In this document: positions 14,114 to 21,197 of the stretch, piece by piece
Position numbering within the stretch: position 1 is the stretch's first letter
Layout of the letters: every line of letters starts with the position of its first letter
Position numbers and translations under genes: made by a program
IMG/VR virus record: IMGVR_UViG_3300031857_001098
Coordinates: 1-27,437 of that record
Length of the DNA: 27,437 nt
Reading direction: 5' to 3' (one strand)
From: a virus
Notes under the pieces: model-generated
Seen by the model: the letters and a program-made list of their open reading frames with translations, nothing else
Told to the model about the DNA's origin: nothing
Database searches by the model: none

Positions 14114-14279
14114 AGAGATCCTCAGGCACCGGCATGCAGTTCACTTCGATGTCGATGATGTCTTCATCGGATCGGACATGCTCAGCGATTTGACTGTAGA
14201 CATCACCAGGTATGTCATCGGCTGGCGTGTCTGATCGGATGAAGATCTTGGCGGAAACCTCTAGGTAGTAACCGGGCAT
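14094..14279 (-). CDS. Small acidic hypothetical protein
   Basis: 61 residues if started at ATG 14279; a GTG at 14327 would add 16 residues. It begins MPGYYLEVSAKIFIRSD, a strand pair, and is then Asp/Glu-rich (SDEDIIDIEVN). Small acidic proteins of phages often bind or mimic nucleic acid-binding surfaces, but no family is recognised. Overlaps the HNH gene start, so the two are probably co-translated. Confidence 0.6.
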   Translation of the reverse strand: MPGYYLEVSAKIFIRSDTPADDIPGDVYSQIAEHVRSDEDIIDIEVNCMPVPEDLCGSTPH

Positions 14280-14382
14280 GGACTGGCCGCCGCTGGTGCC
14301 ACGGTAGCGGTCGCCACTGAGTCTCACGGGATTACAGAATTGCTATGGGATTGAGCGGCATGATTCGCGCTACGGTCCCGCA

Positions 14383-14571
14383 ATGCAATACATCCTCCGC
14401 ATCGGCCCGTGGCACATCGGGCCATTTATCACCCATCAGTCCGCCAGCCACTTTGCTGAATCGCACGGCTGCGACGATTACACCATGATCCCAATGGATG
14501 ATCCGGCTGAGGCACCCGGCAAGATCTATCGGCTGCGCATGGCGCCGCTTGCTACCCCTTGGATGCCGTGA
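14383..14571 (+). CDS. Small hypothetical protein
   Basis: 62 residues, the only rightward gene between two leftward ones. MQYILRIGPWHIGPFITH looks like two strands, followed by SASHFAESHGCDDYTMIPMDD. No family recognised. Its last 20 nt overlap the 3' end of the convergent dCTP deaminase gene. No good promoter is visible in the 100 nt before it. Confidence 0.5.
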   Translation: MQYILRIGPWHIGPFITHQSASHFAESHGCDDYTMIPMDDPAEAPGKIYRLRMAPLATPWMP

Positions 14572-15067
14572 CACCCAGATTTGCGTTATAACGGCCGCTC
14601 TCTGCATAGCTGCGTTCCACGGTGCCGCTCACCAGCAGGAACTTCATCTGCCCGATGCGTAAGCCCGGCCAGATCGGTAGCGGATGCAGGCGCCGCTGAT
14701 TGCGCAGCTCCATGGTGAGCCTGCTGCCAAACCACCCTGGATCCGCCCATCCGGCCTCAGCATGATCCCATCCTTCGCGTGCGCGGCTCGACTTCAGGAC
14801 AAACTGAGCGCCGACGTGATTGGGTAGGTTGAAGATCTCCAGCGTCTCAGCCAGAAAAAACTCGCCAGGCTGGATCCAGAACGGATCATCCTTGCTGTGA
14901 CCATGCAATTGCACCTTCTGCAGCTCTGGTGTGCTGGCCACCTCCATCATGATCTGACCGCCGAGCGTCACGTCATAACTGGCTGGGTTGAGCTGCTCTT
15001 CGTTGTATGGCTGCAGCATTGAATGCTGCTTGCACAGCCGGCGGATCTCGTGGTCAGGTAGCAGCAC
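14552..15067 (-). CDS. dcd: dCTP deaminase / dUTPase-like protein
   Basis: 171 residues from a GTG at 15067. Family motifs: LNPASYDVTLG (26-36), SSRAREGWDHAEAGWADPG (93-111) and the LTMELRN strand with the catalytic Glu at about 120, then PGLRIGQM. The enzyme converts dCTP to dUTP, and some members go on to dUMP, feeding thymidylate synthesis for phage DNA. It lies 6 nt after the endolysin stop in the leftward lysis operon, an unusual partner for lysis genes but common in compact phage genomes. Which activity it has cannot be read from sequence. Confidence 0.88.
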   Translation of the reverse strand: MLLPDHEIRRLCKQHSMLQPYNEEQLNPASYDVTLGGQIMMEVASTPELQKVQLHGHSKDDPFWIQPGEFFLAETLEIFNLPNHVGAQFVLKSSRAREGWDHAEAGWADPGWFGSRLTMELRNQRRLHPLPIWPGLRIGQMKFLLVSGTVERSYAESGRYNANLGVTASKG

Positions 15068-15073
15068 AGGCGC

Positions 15074-16156
15074 TTAGTAATCCCAGATGACCTTAGGCCG
15101 CCCTTGCCGGATGCCGGTATGGATAAATCCTTTAGGCGCGCCCTTGCCGGTGCTGTATGGCCAGTGATTGATGCACCACTCCTGCAGCTTGTAGATATCG
15201 ACTCCCTGGATGTACCAGTCCACAGCGCCGACACCTGGCGCGTTGTAAAGGTGCTCCGATCCAGATGCGCCGCCAACTGAGCGATTGACAGCCGATGGCC
15301 TGAATCCGCTGGTGATGATGATCGCCTTTCCACCGAATGCCGTGCGAGCGCGCTCCAGAAATGCCGCCAACTCCGCTGCTGTGTCCAGCTGATACTGATG
15401 CTGGAACCTGCGCGCCTCCTGATCCAGCGCAAACTCTCCGAGCCTGATGTGCGGCGTGATGCGCGCGGTAAATGAACTGTTGGGACGCAGCTTGGCGGTC
15501 TCTGGTTCTGCCGCGGCCTGATGCTGCCCCCAGAGTTTGCCTTCTGCCCTGCGGCGCCGCAGCAGCCCAGCCTCCACGTTGGTGCCAGGGTTGCGGTAGA
15601 GCTCGAATGCTGCGGGCACTGCTGCCCAATCACGATCGCGCAGGCACCTGCTGATCGTCTCAAATCCAGCGGAGCCGTAGAAGCCAGCGCCCAGGTTGTA
15701 GGCGAAGCTGACCAGCGCAGATCGCTGGTTGTCATCCATCACATTCCAATGCGGCACGGTGGTGCGCAGCTTGTCTGTGATGCGATCGATCTCGAGGCGC
15801 AGCAGCATGTCAGCCTCGATCACATTGATCTTGTCGCCGCGCTTCACGGGTGTACCGCTGCTGTAGCGCGTGGTGCCATAGCCGATCGTCCAGGGCTCAC
15901 CACCGCTGAGCGGGTCAGGGTATGCGCTGAGGTGACAGCCCTCAAACTCCTTGATCAGTGCGATGGCCGCGGCCAGATCGGTCTGCTTGCCGTCTTGGCT
16001 CCAGGTTTGGAACCAGTCCCGATCGCGCCGCATCACAGCGTCGTAGGCATTGGCGGCCAGGTCAGCCTCTAGCTGCTGGATTGCTGCAGCCTGGTGCGGC
16101 TGGCCCTTGTAGTACTTGAACAGCTGTTGGAGTGTGATCGGCGCATCGTTCGCCAT
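15074..16156 (-). CDS. Bifunctional endolysin: GH24 lysozyme plus M15 peptidase
   Basis: 360 residues in three parts. Residues 6-56 (ITLQQLFKYYKG, then MRRDRDWFQTWS) form a short N-terminal element that I recall before cyanobacterial and cyanophage lysozymes. Residues 60-210 are a T4-type GH24 lysozyme: catalytic E72 in FEG, D81 in YPD and T90 in TIGYG. Residues 225-360 are an M15-type D-Ala peptidase: SGFRPSAVNR, then zinc ligands H302, D313 and H346. One enzyme would cut both the glycan and the peptide stems. There is no signal peptide, so release needs a holin; two small membrane genes lie just upstream. ATG 16156 is 3 nt after the stop of the 48-aa gene. Confidence 0.9.
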   Translation of the reverse strand: MANDAPITLQQLFKYYKGQPHQAAAIQQLEADLAANAYDAVMRRDRDWFQTWSQDGKQTDLAAAIALIKEFEGCHLSAYPDPLSGGEPWTIGYGTTRYSSGTPVKRGDKINVIEADMLLRLEIDRITDKLRTTVPHWNVMDDNQRSALVSFAYNLGAGFYGSAGFETISRCLRDRDWAAVPAAFELYRNPGTNVEAGLLRRRRAEGKLWGQHQAAAEPETAKLRPNSSFTARITPHIRLGEFALDQEARRFQHQYQLDTAAELAAFLERARTAFGGKAIIITSGFRPSAVNRSVGGASGSEHLYNAPGVGAVDWYIQGVDIYKLQEWCINHWPYSTGKGAPKGFIHTGIRQGRPKVIWDY

Positions 16157-16159
16157 GGT

Positions 16160-16306
16160 TCAGCGGCGCTGCTTTGGGAACACGATGCGCAGCGCTTGGA
16201 AGATCAGCTGCAGCCAGCTGTTGGATTTAAGCGGCGAGACGGCGATCACCTCAGAGCCTGCTGCTACAAGGATGGCGATCACCGCAATGGTGCTTGCATG
16301 ATCCAT
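16160..16306 (-). CDS. 48-aa small membrane protein, holin candidate
   Basis: ATG 16306 to TGA 16160. Residues 6-24 are a hydrophobic helix (TIAVIAILVAAGSEVIAVS), followed by SPLKSNSWLQLIFQALRIVF and a basic end. The SEVI and SPLKxNS pattern is one I remember from small cyanophage and marine phage proteins near lysins. Direct contact with the endolysin gene makes a holin or lysis regulator plausible. Whether it has one or two membrane spans decides that. Confidence 0.7.
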   Translation of the reverse strand: MDHASTIAVIAILVAAGSEVIAVSPLKSNSWLQLIFQALRIVFPKQRR

Positions 16307-16308
16307 GG

Positions 16309-16560
16309 CTAGCAGGATGGCGGACGTGCTTCCAACTTAGAGACGCGCTGCTCCACCGTCGATATGCGGGTGAATGTCTCGCGCCGATCTTCCTTGATGT
16401 CTTGATGCAGCACCTCTAGCTGCGTAGCAATGTGCTCCACAGCTGAGGTGAGTCTGATTACCGCCTCGCGGGCTTCATCTGATTTGCGGCTGAAGCCAGC
16501 AGCACCCATGGCTGCAACTGAAATTGAAGCGCCAGCAATGGCGGCGATCACTTCGACCAT
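16309..16560 (-). CDS. Membrane plus coiled-coil protein, holin or spanin candidate
   Basis: 83 residues from ATG 16560. The first 22 residues are a membrane helix (VIAAIAGASISVAAMGAAGF). The rest is a charged helix with heptad spacing (EAVIRLTSAVEHIATQLEVL, then DRRETFTRISTVEQRVSKLEA), a likely coiled coil. This is the build of an inner-membrane spanin or of XhlA-type holin partners. Two nt separate it from the next small membrane gene. I recall close relatives in Synechococcus phages without a proven role. Confidence 0.75.
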   Translation of the reverse strand: MVEVIAAIAGASISVAAMGAAGFSRKSDEAREAVIRLTSAVEHIATQLEVLHQDIKEDRRETFTRISTVEQRVSKLEARPPSC

Positions 16561-16585
16561 GGCGCCATGGTGGTACCTGTTCAGC

Positions 16586-16723
16586 TTACCGACCTTGTCC
16601 GCGGAGGGGTTTCTTGCCGCGCCTACGTGGCCGTGACCGCTGGCCATAGCCTTGGCGCGTGGTCTTAGGTGGCCCGACATGATGCTCGATGCGAGCGGTG
16701 CCGGTCTTGACTTTTACTGCCAC
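16586..16723 (-). CDS. 45-aa very basic protein
   Basis: GTG 16723 to TGA 16586. Rich in Arg, Lys, Gly and Gln with GPPKTTRQGYGQ near residues 17-28 and KKPLRGQGR at the end. A KTTRQG ... RGQGR pattern recurs in tiny marine phage proteins that I remember, all unnamed. The start overlaps the preceding gene's stop by 10 nt and is preceded by AAGG at a suitable distance. Its charge suggests nucleic acid or membrane binding. Confidence 0.65.
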   Translation of the reverse strand: MAVKVKTGTARIEHHVGPPKTTRQGYGQRSRPRRRGKKPLRGQGR

Positions 16724-17025
16724 GGCAGACCTTGACCGGTGACGGGCTGACGCTGCTGATCCAGCTGCTGCTGGAGTGCGCCCTCGATCTCGGCAACCTT
16801 CTCGGCGCCGAAATGGTCTTTCACCCACTGCACGCAGGTCTCGGGTATGAGATCGGCGAAGGGGATCATGGCGTCGGGGTCAGGCTCCGGCAGGCCGATC
16901 GAGCCATAGGCGCCGGCGCTGTAGGTGCCGTCATGCGCCGAGATGGTCCAGTGGATCGTGGTCACTGCACCATCGGCGAGCTGGCGATCCATGTTGGCGA
17001 TCGCCCAGGTGAAGGTGGTGGCCAT
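16714..17025 (-). CDS. Conserved phage protein (DUF7936-like)
   Basis: 103 residues. MATTFTWAIANMDRQ is followed by VTTIHWTISAHDGTYSAGAYGSIGLPEP, a beta-rich half, then a helical half ending WVKDHFGAEKVAEIEGALQQQL and GLPW. I recognise this layout from cyanophage and other marine phage proteins placed next to tail or lysis genes; the DUF7936 name is given from memory. Role unknown. It heads the lysis block after a 126-bp gap. Confidence 0.7.
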   Translation of the reverse strand: MATTFTWAIANMDRQLADGAVTTIHWTISAHDGTYSAGAYGSIGLPEPDPDAMIPFADLIPETCVQWVKDHFGAEKVAEIEGALQQQLDQQRQPVTGQGLPWQ

Positions 17026-17106
17026 GGGTGGGGTCCTGTGGTGGCAGCTTAGGTGTGGTGCAACCAGTTGAGTAGGCCGGTTGCCCGCCTAGTGACGTGG
17101 ACTGGC

Positions 17107-17137
17107 CAACTTCAAACTTGAATCAAATTAGAAGTTG
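17107..17137. repeat. Inverted repeat between two leftward genes
   Basis: CAACTTC (17107-17113) and GAAGTTG (17131-17137) frame a 17-nt A+T-rich loop that itself holds TTCAA/TTGAA. It lies in the gap 17026-17151 between the 175-aa gene and the lysis block. It could end the upstream transcript or be an operator. I see no convincing promoter in the rest of this gap. Confidence 0.35.
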
Positions 17138-17151
17138 ACTAGAGAAGGTGA

Positions 17152-17679
17152 CTACTGGGCTTCAAGCTGCTCCACGGCACGACGAAGATCTTGCAGGATT
17201 TCAGGCAGGTAATGCCCGTCCCGCTCCATCACTTCTAGATGCTTCAGGGATTGCTCCTTCAGTGTTGCGGGTTTTGGACGGCGGGCGGCGCGGAAGGTTC
17301 TTAAGTCAAGATCAACCCATGACTCGGTTTTATAAAACTCTTGGAACCACTCGCAGCACGCATCCAATTCCTGATCGGCGCCGTACTGAGCAGCCAGCTT
17401 GGCTAAGCAAATGTCGTCACTACCGACAACTGCACCGGGACCGCCGTAGATCTCATCAGTCCACTGCTGCACCAAGGCAATCGTTACGTCCAGATCGGAA
17501 CTCCTAATTTGGGGATTATTAGGAGATGATTTGGAGTTCAGCGCCCAGTCGATGCAGAGCTTGGCAAACGTCTTGCAGTAGCCAGGATGACCGCGCTTTT
17601 GGCTGTCTACCCTCGCTTGCTCGGAAAACTTTTTGAGCAGGTGCGGCGGTGGCACCTTCGAGTAATCTTCGTTGGTCAT
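17152..17679 (-). CDS. Hypothetical protein
   Basis: 175 residues, soluble and mostly helical, with several Cys and Trp. No known motif, signal or membrane span. ATG 17679 is preceded by CTGGAG with only 3 nt spacing. It is the first gene after the TATAGTGGTG element (17729-17739), so it may head a leftward unit that runs into the lysis genes. Composition is similar to its neighbours. Possibly a regulatory or accessory protein; nothing visible decides. Confidence 0.65.
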   Translation of the reverse strand: MTNEDYSKVPPPHLLKKFSEQARVDSQKRGHPGYCKTFAKLCIDWALNSKSSPNNPQIRSSDLDVTIALVQQWTDEIYGGPGAVVGSDDICLAKLAAQYGADQELDACCEWFQEFYKTESWVDLDLRTFRAARRPKPATLKEQSLKHLEVMERDGHYLPEILQDLRRAVEQLEAQ

Positions 17680-17728
17680 GGTCTCCAGGGGATCGTGGCC
17701 AGGGGCAGGAGGTGCAAACTCGCTGCCC

Positions 17729-17788
17729 CACCACTATACGCTTGACGCGGGCGATCAGACCATATTGGTGACATCAACAAAATGGTCT
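17729..17788 (-). promoter_or_regulatory. Candidate leftward promoter with inverted repeat
   Basis: On the minus strand TATAGT (17738-17733) followed by GGTG repeats the 11-mer of the promoter at 10891-10901. A weak -35 (TGGTCT) lies 18 bp further up, inside one arm of an inverted repeat AGACCAT (17757-17763) / ATGGTCT (17782-17788). The repeat would cover the -35 and the bases above it, a normal place for an operator. It lies between the 45-aa gene and the 175-aa gene. Confidence 0.4.
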
Positions 17789-17799
17789 AGTGAGTAGGG

Positions 17800-17937
17800 C
17801 TACTTGCCCCAGCGCTCTAGAACAGTACGAGCAAACTCAATGCAAGTAGGAGTTTCCGTGTCACCTGTTCTGTAGATCAGATCAAAGAGTTCAAGAAGTT
17901 CTTTGTCGGTCGGAGGTTGAAGGTCTGTTGTCTGCAT
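17800..17937 (-). CDS. 45-aa acidic protein after the tail fibre
   Basis: ATG 17937 to TAG 17800, 4 nt after the tail fibre stop. It reads LQPPTDKELLELFDLIY, then CIEFARTVLERWGK. This PPTDxELLEL ... FARxVLERWG pattern is one I remember from small Synechococcus phage proteins. Function unknown. Placement suggests translation from the tail transcript. Confidence 0.65.
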   Translation of the reverse strand: MQTTDLQPPTDKELLELFDLIYRTGDTETPTCIEFARTVLERWGK

Positions 17938-17941
17938 AGGT

Positions 17942-20308
17942 CTAGTTGCTTTCAAGGGCTATAACTTTAGCCTCAAGGGTTTCGATGCGAAGCTGTGCTT
18001 CTTGGAGAGCCTTAATTGCCATCCACATCATTTGCTGATCTTTGACGCCGAGCTTTTCGGGCTGGTCTTCGGTTGCCTCTTGGAAGACGGTGATCACTTC
18101 CGGGCAGCTTTCGGCAACCTGCTGGGCGATAACGCCCATGTTCAGATCCGCATCATCGGGCTGATCCTTGTAGCGGAAGTTGACGATCTCCCACTCTTTT
18201 AAGCAGTCCCAAGTGCTAGCGGCAGGGGCAATGCCTTTCTTGACGTTGCGGTCGGAAAGGTTGACGTTGTTCGCGCTGTAGTTCTGTATGCCACCATTAG
18301 TAAGGATGGTGGTACGGTTAGTTGCGCTCCCAATGCACTGAAGGAAGTAATTAGTGTTGCTATTCTGATCGTTGGCCGTGGTGATGTTGATGCCGTATTG
18401 CTGGCCGCTCGTTCCGTTGTGAGCGACGTATAGAGCCTGGCTGCCATCCTTTACGCATGTAATATCTGTTCTGCCCTTATTATCTATCCTCATCCGCTCC
18501 GTCGGGCTGCTCGCCCCGTCGGCGGTAGTGGAGAACACTAATCGTCCCGGCATGTCGTTAGCGCCGGGGGTGCCGTCTACTTGAGCAGCGATAGCTGCTG
18601 CTTCAACAAATTCGGTTCCATCAGATGCTTGGTATGAAACTACTCCAATAAAATCTGAATCATTTACAATAGCTGTTCCGCCAACGGCAGATCCGCGAGT
18701 TTTTCCGAGAAATAAATAAGGTGGACCCGAATTAGCTTGGTTTCTAATAATTGATACAGAAGAGCTACCAACTGAGACTCCTTCTACTTGAAGATTGCAA
18801 TCAGAACCTGTTGTATTAAAGAAACTTCCTCGGCTAGTAGACGTGCCAACTAACAACCTGCCGGAGCTGTCAATAGTGGACCGCAAAAGTCCGGTAGTGT
18901 AAAATTCTAAATTATCAGAAGCGTGGTTATAACCGACAATACCTCGGTATGGCTCCGTCCCGGCTGTTCCGTCTGCAAAATAAACCGCTGAATACGAACT
19001 AGAACCTGCTGCAATAGTGATGCCTTGATTGCCAGAAGCGCTGCCAACAACTAATTGATTTGCGGCAGAGCTATAGCTTCCAGGCGAAGTAGTGCCAATC
19101 CCTACGCGGCCTCGATTAGAGGCAAGAATCACATTCCCGTCAGTGCCGGTCCCTCCTTTTTGACCGCCGTCAATAAAGACATTGCCGCCATTTGCAGTGC
19201 CGCCCCATGAAGGGTCTTGACCGCCAGCTTCAAGGTAGAGAGCGCCACCGTTATAGTTTGTTTGCCGTGTGTCGCCGGCCTGGATGTAGAGGGGGCGCCC
19301 ACTTTCAGCCTTGGTATTTGGCTTGATATATGGAGCAGCGGATGAAAATAGGAGATGTCCGTTGATATCAAGAATCGCCCCTGCCAACACATTCCCTGAA
19401 TTGTCTTCAGGTGTTTCAGCACCAGGGCTACTAGTGCCCAGCCCCAAGCGGCCACTGGAGTCCAGGCGCAGGCGCTCAGTTCCGCCGGTGGCCACGGAGA
19501 CCTGATCTGCACCAGGGCTGTAGATGCCGGTATTTGGATCCCCGGTGAAGGTCAGCGATGGCGCCGTTGCGCTACCGAGTGGATAGCTGAAGCGCTCGCT
19601 GCTAGTCCACGCATCGGTGGCGTCAACCCAGTTGATCGTCTTATCGGTTGCGCCTTTTAGCGTGATGCCACCACCGTCGGCTGTCACATCAGTCGGGCTA
19701 GTGACATTGCCGATGATGATGTTCTTGTCTTCAACCAGGAGATTCTCCGTGTTGATCGTGGTGGTGGTGCCATTCACGGTTAGATCACCGGCCAGTGTCA
19801 GATTGTCTGACCAGCTCACATTGGTGCCATCAGTGACAATCACCTGATTAGCAGTGCCATTCGCCAGCTTGCTGACAGCGATCTCGGCGCTGCCGCTGAT
19901 GTCTGCATTAACGATGGTGCCATCGGCGATCATCGTGCTGGTAACGCTGCCGGTGTCGCCGGTGGTGATGACGGTGCCGCTTGCGTTGGGCAGCGTGATC
20001 GTTCGGTCGGCAGTGGGATCACTGACTGCCAGCGTCGTTTCAAAGCCATTGGCGGTGCTGCCTTCAAAGGTCAGGCTGCCAGTGGTACCGATCTCAAGGT
20101 TGCCCGTGATCGTCAGATTGCCGCTGCCATCAGGAATGGGCAGATAAGCAAGGCTGTTCCAGTTGGTGGTGCCGTCACCAATCTTGAACTTCTTGGTGTC
20201 TGTCTCATAGCCGATCTCACCAGATAGCAGAATCGGATTGGCGGCTGTCCAATTTGCAGCGGTATCTTTCCGCTGCGCCATCTGTACGCGGATCGTAGTT
20301 GCAGTCAT
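17942..20308 (-). CDS. Tail fibre with S74 intramolecular chaperone
   Basis: 788 residues. The N-terminal part (TTIRVQMAQRKDTAANW, GEIGYETDTKKFKIGDG) is the particle-attachment motif of many phage fibres. A beta-rich shaft follows with GTSSPG and RLGLGT or RVGIGT repeats, which mark short beta-helix units, plus variable insertions. The last 114 residues are the S74 chaperone: SDRNVKKGI with Ser at about 675, a Lys, then MGVIAQQVAE and a C-terminal coiled coil (AQLRIETLEAKVIALES). The chaperone trimerises the shaft and then cuts itself off before that Ser. The middle of the gene (roughly 18240-19100) is richer in A+T than both ends, as if the receptor-binding part was exchanged. Confidence 0.88.
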   Translation of the reverse strand: MTATTIRVQMAQRKDTAANWTAANPILLSGEIGYETDTKKFKIGDGTTNWNSLAYLPIPDGSGNLTITGNLEIGTTGSLTFEGSTANGFETTLAVSDPTADRTITLPNASGTVITTGDTGSVTSTMIADGTIVNADISGSAEIAVSKLANGTANQVIVTDGTNVSWSDNLTLAGDLTVNGTTTTINTENLLVEDKNIIIGNVTSPTDVTADGGGITLKGATDKTINWVDATDAWTSSERFSYPLGSATAPSLTFTGDPNTGIYSPGADQVSVATGGTERLRLDSSGRLGLGTSSPGAETPEDNSGNVLAGAILDINGHLLFSSAAPYIKPNTKAESGRPLYIQAGDTRQTNYNGGALYLEAGGQDPSWGGTANGGNVFIDGGQKGGTGTDGNVILASNRGRVGIGTTSPGSYSSAANQLVVGSASGNQGITIAAGSSSYSAVYFADGTAGTEPYRGIVGYNHASDNLEFYTTGLLRSTIDSSGRLLVGTSTSRGSFFNTTGSDCNLQVEGVSVGSSSVSIIRNQANSGPPYLFLGKTRGSAVGGTAIVNDSDFIGVVSYQASDGTEFVEAAAIAAQVDGTPGANDMPGRLVFSTTADGASSPTERMRIDNKGRTDITCVKDGSQALYVAHNGTSGQQYGINITTANDQNSNTNYFLQCIGSATNRTTILTNGGIQNYSANNVNLSDRNVKKGIAPAASTWDCLKEWEIVNFRYKDQPDDADLNMGVIAQQVAESCPEVITVFQEATEDQPEKLGVKDQQMMWMAIKALQEAQLRIETLEAKVIALESN

Positions 20309-20829
20309 GATTCAGCACCACCAGCTTGAATGATAAGAGTGGCAGCCACTGCCGGATCGGCATCGTCTGCTTGCAAGATGAATGGCGCGGTGCCACTCAT
20401 TGCGTAGGAGGTGAAGGCAGCCTCTGCACCAAGCGCAGCAGGTTCGCCCACGAGGGTGTAGAGCAGGAAGTTGCCGATCAGTGCGACCAGCTCAACGGTC
20501 ATATCGGTGTAGACGCCACGTTGCACCTCGTCTGGTTTGGCGCCATAGCGGTAGAACGCATCAGATGGCACTACATCAGCGCTGCCCCATAGGGTGCTTG
20601 ATACCGTGAAGGTGCGATGACTGCCGGCCGCGTCGACGTAGTGATCACGGATCAGCGTGGCCTGAGCTTCTGTCAGGTTGGTGTAGGTCAGCACCAAGCG
20701 GTAGTTGCTTTGCCGCAGGCTGTGCCTGAACAGAACGGGCGCACCATTGATCGTGTCCTCAACGCTGACATTCAATCCGCCAAGGTCATAGCTGAAACCA
20801 GCAGGTGATAGCGATGGGTAGGCGTTCAT
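20305..20829 (-). CDS. Tail protein, tandem paralogue A
   Basis: 174 residues. It shares a layout with the next gene: YPSLSPAGFSYD near the start, RHSLRQSNYRLVLTYTNLT, a HY turn, then FTVSST, an RYG/RYL element and a final TVEL strand. These look like two copies of a small beta-rich tail domain. The C-terminal extension (about 40 residues, Ala-rich) is only in this copy. The ATGA overlap with the fibre gene indicates that they are co-translated. Role inferred: tail tip or fibre attachment. Confidence 0.65.
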   Translation of the reverse strand: MNAYPSLSPAGFSYDLGGLNVSVEDTINGAPVLFRHSLRQSNYRLVLTYTNLTEAQATLIRDHYVDAAGSHRTFTVSSTLWGSADVVPSDAFYRYGAKPDEVQRGVYTDMTVELVALIGNFLLYTLVGEPAALGAEAAFTSYAMSGTAPFILQADDADPAVAATLIIQAGGAES

Positions 20830-21194
20830 ATCAGGTATGGCGGCAGGAGCTGCAGCTCTACTGTGGCATCAGTGATGTCACATGACTGCTCGATCTGCGG
20901 CGGCGATAGGTAGCGCCATAGATAGCCTGATGGAAACGTCAGGTTTGTGGCGATCAGAACTGAGCTTGGCAGATCAAACGGCTCGAAGATGCCATGCAAG
21001 CTGTAATGGCTGACGAGGTTGAACGACTCGGCAGATGTGAGCCGTGTGAAGGTCATGCGCAGCACGTGGCCAACGCTTGCATTGCTGTGGCGCACGCTGG
21101 ATTGATAGCCATCCAATACGGCGAATTCACTGCTGGCATTGGTGCCAGGCGTATAGGTGCGACTTGCTGGTGATAGCGCGGGAAAGGTGGCCAT
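20826..21194 (-). CDS. Tail protein, tandem paralogue B
   Basis: 122 residues. FPALSPASRTYTPG, VRHSNASVGHVLRMTFTRLT, VSHYSL and then TVELQLLPP line up by eye with the neighbouring gene. It lacks the C-terminal Ala-rich extension. The start is 3 nt after the stop of the tail tip gene, and its stop overlaps the next start by 4 nt. A structural role in the tail tip is likely from context; no named family is claimed. Confidence 0.65.
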   Translation of the reverse strand: MATFPALSPASRTYTPGTNASSEFAVLDGYQSSVRHSNASVGHVLRMTFTRLTSAESFNLVSHYSLHGIFEPFDLPSSVLIATNLTFPSGYLWRYLSPPQIEQSCDITDATVELQLLPPYLI

Positions 21195-21197
21195 GGC

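Noticed and set aside
14280-14382. Promoter for the 62-aa rightward gene
   Set aside because: TATGGG and TACGGT fit the -10 poorly and no -35 stands at the right distance.
14968-15735. Leftward ORF of 255 codons
   Set aside because: It lies in a shifted frame of the endolysin, where GH24 and M15 motifs are intact; the alternative product is Ser/Arg-rich junk.
17942-20308. Diversity-generating retroelement in the tail fibre
   Set aside because: No reverse transcriptase and no template repeat were seen; variation is better explained by module exchange.
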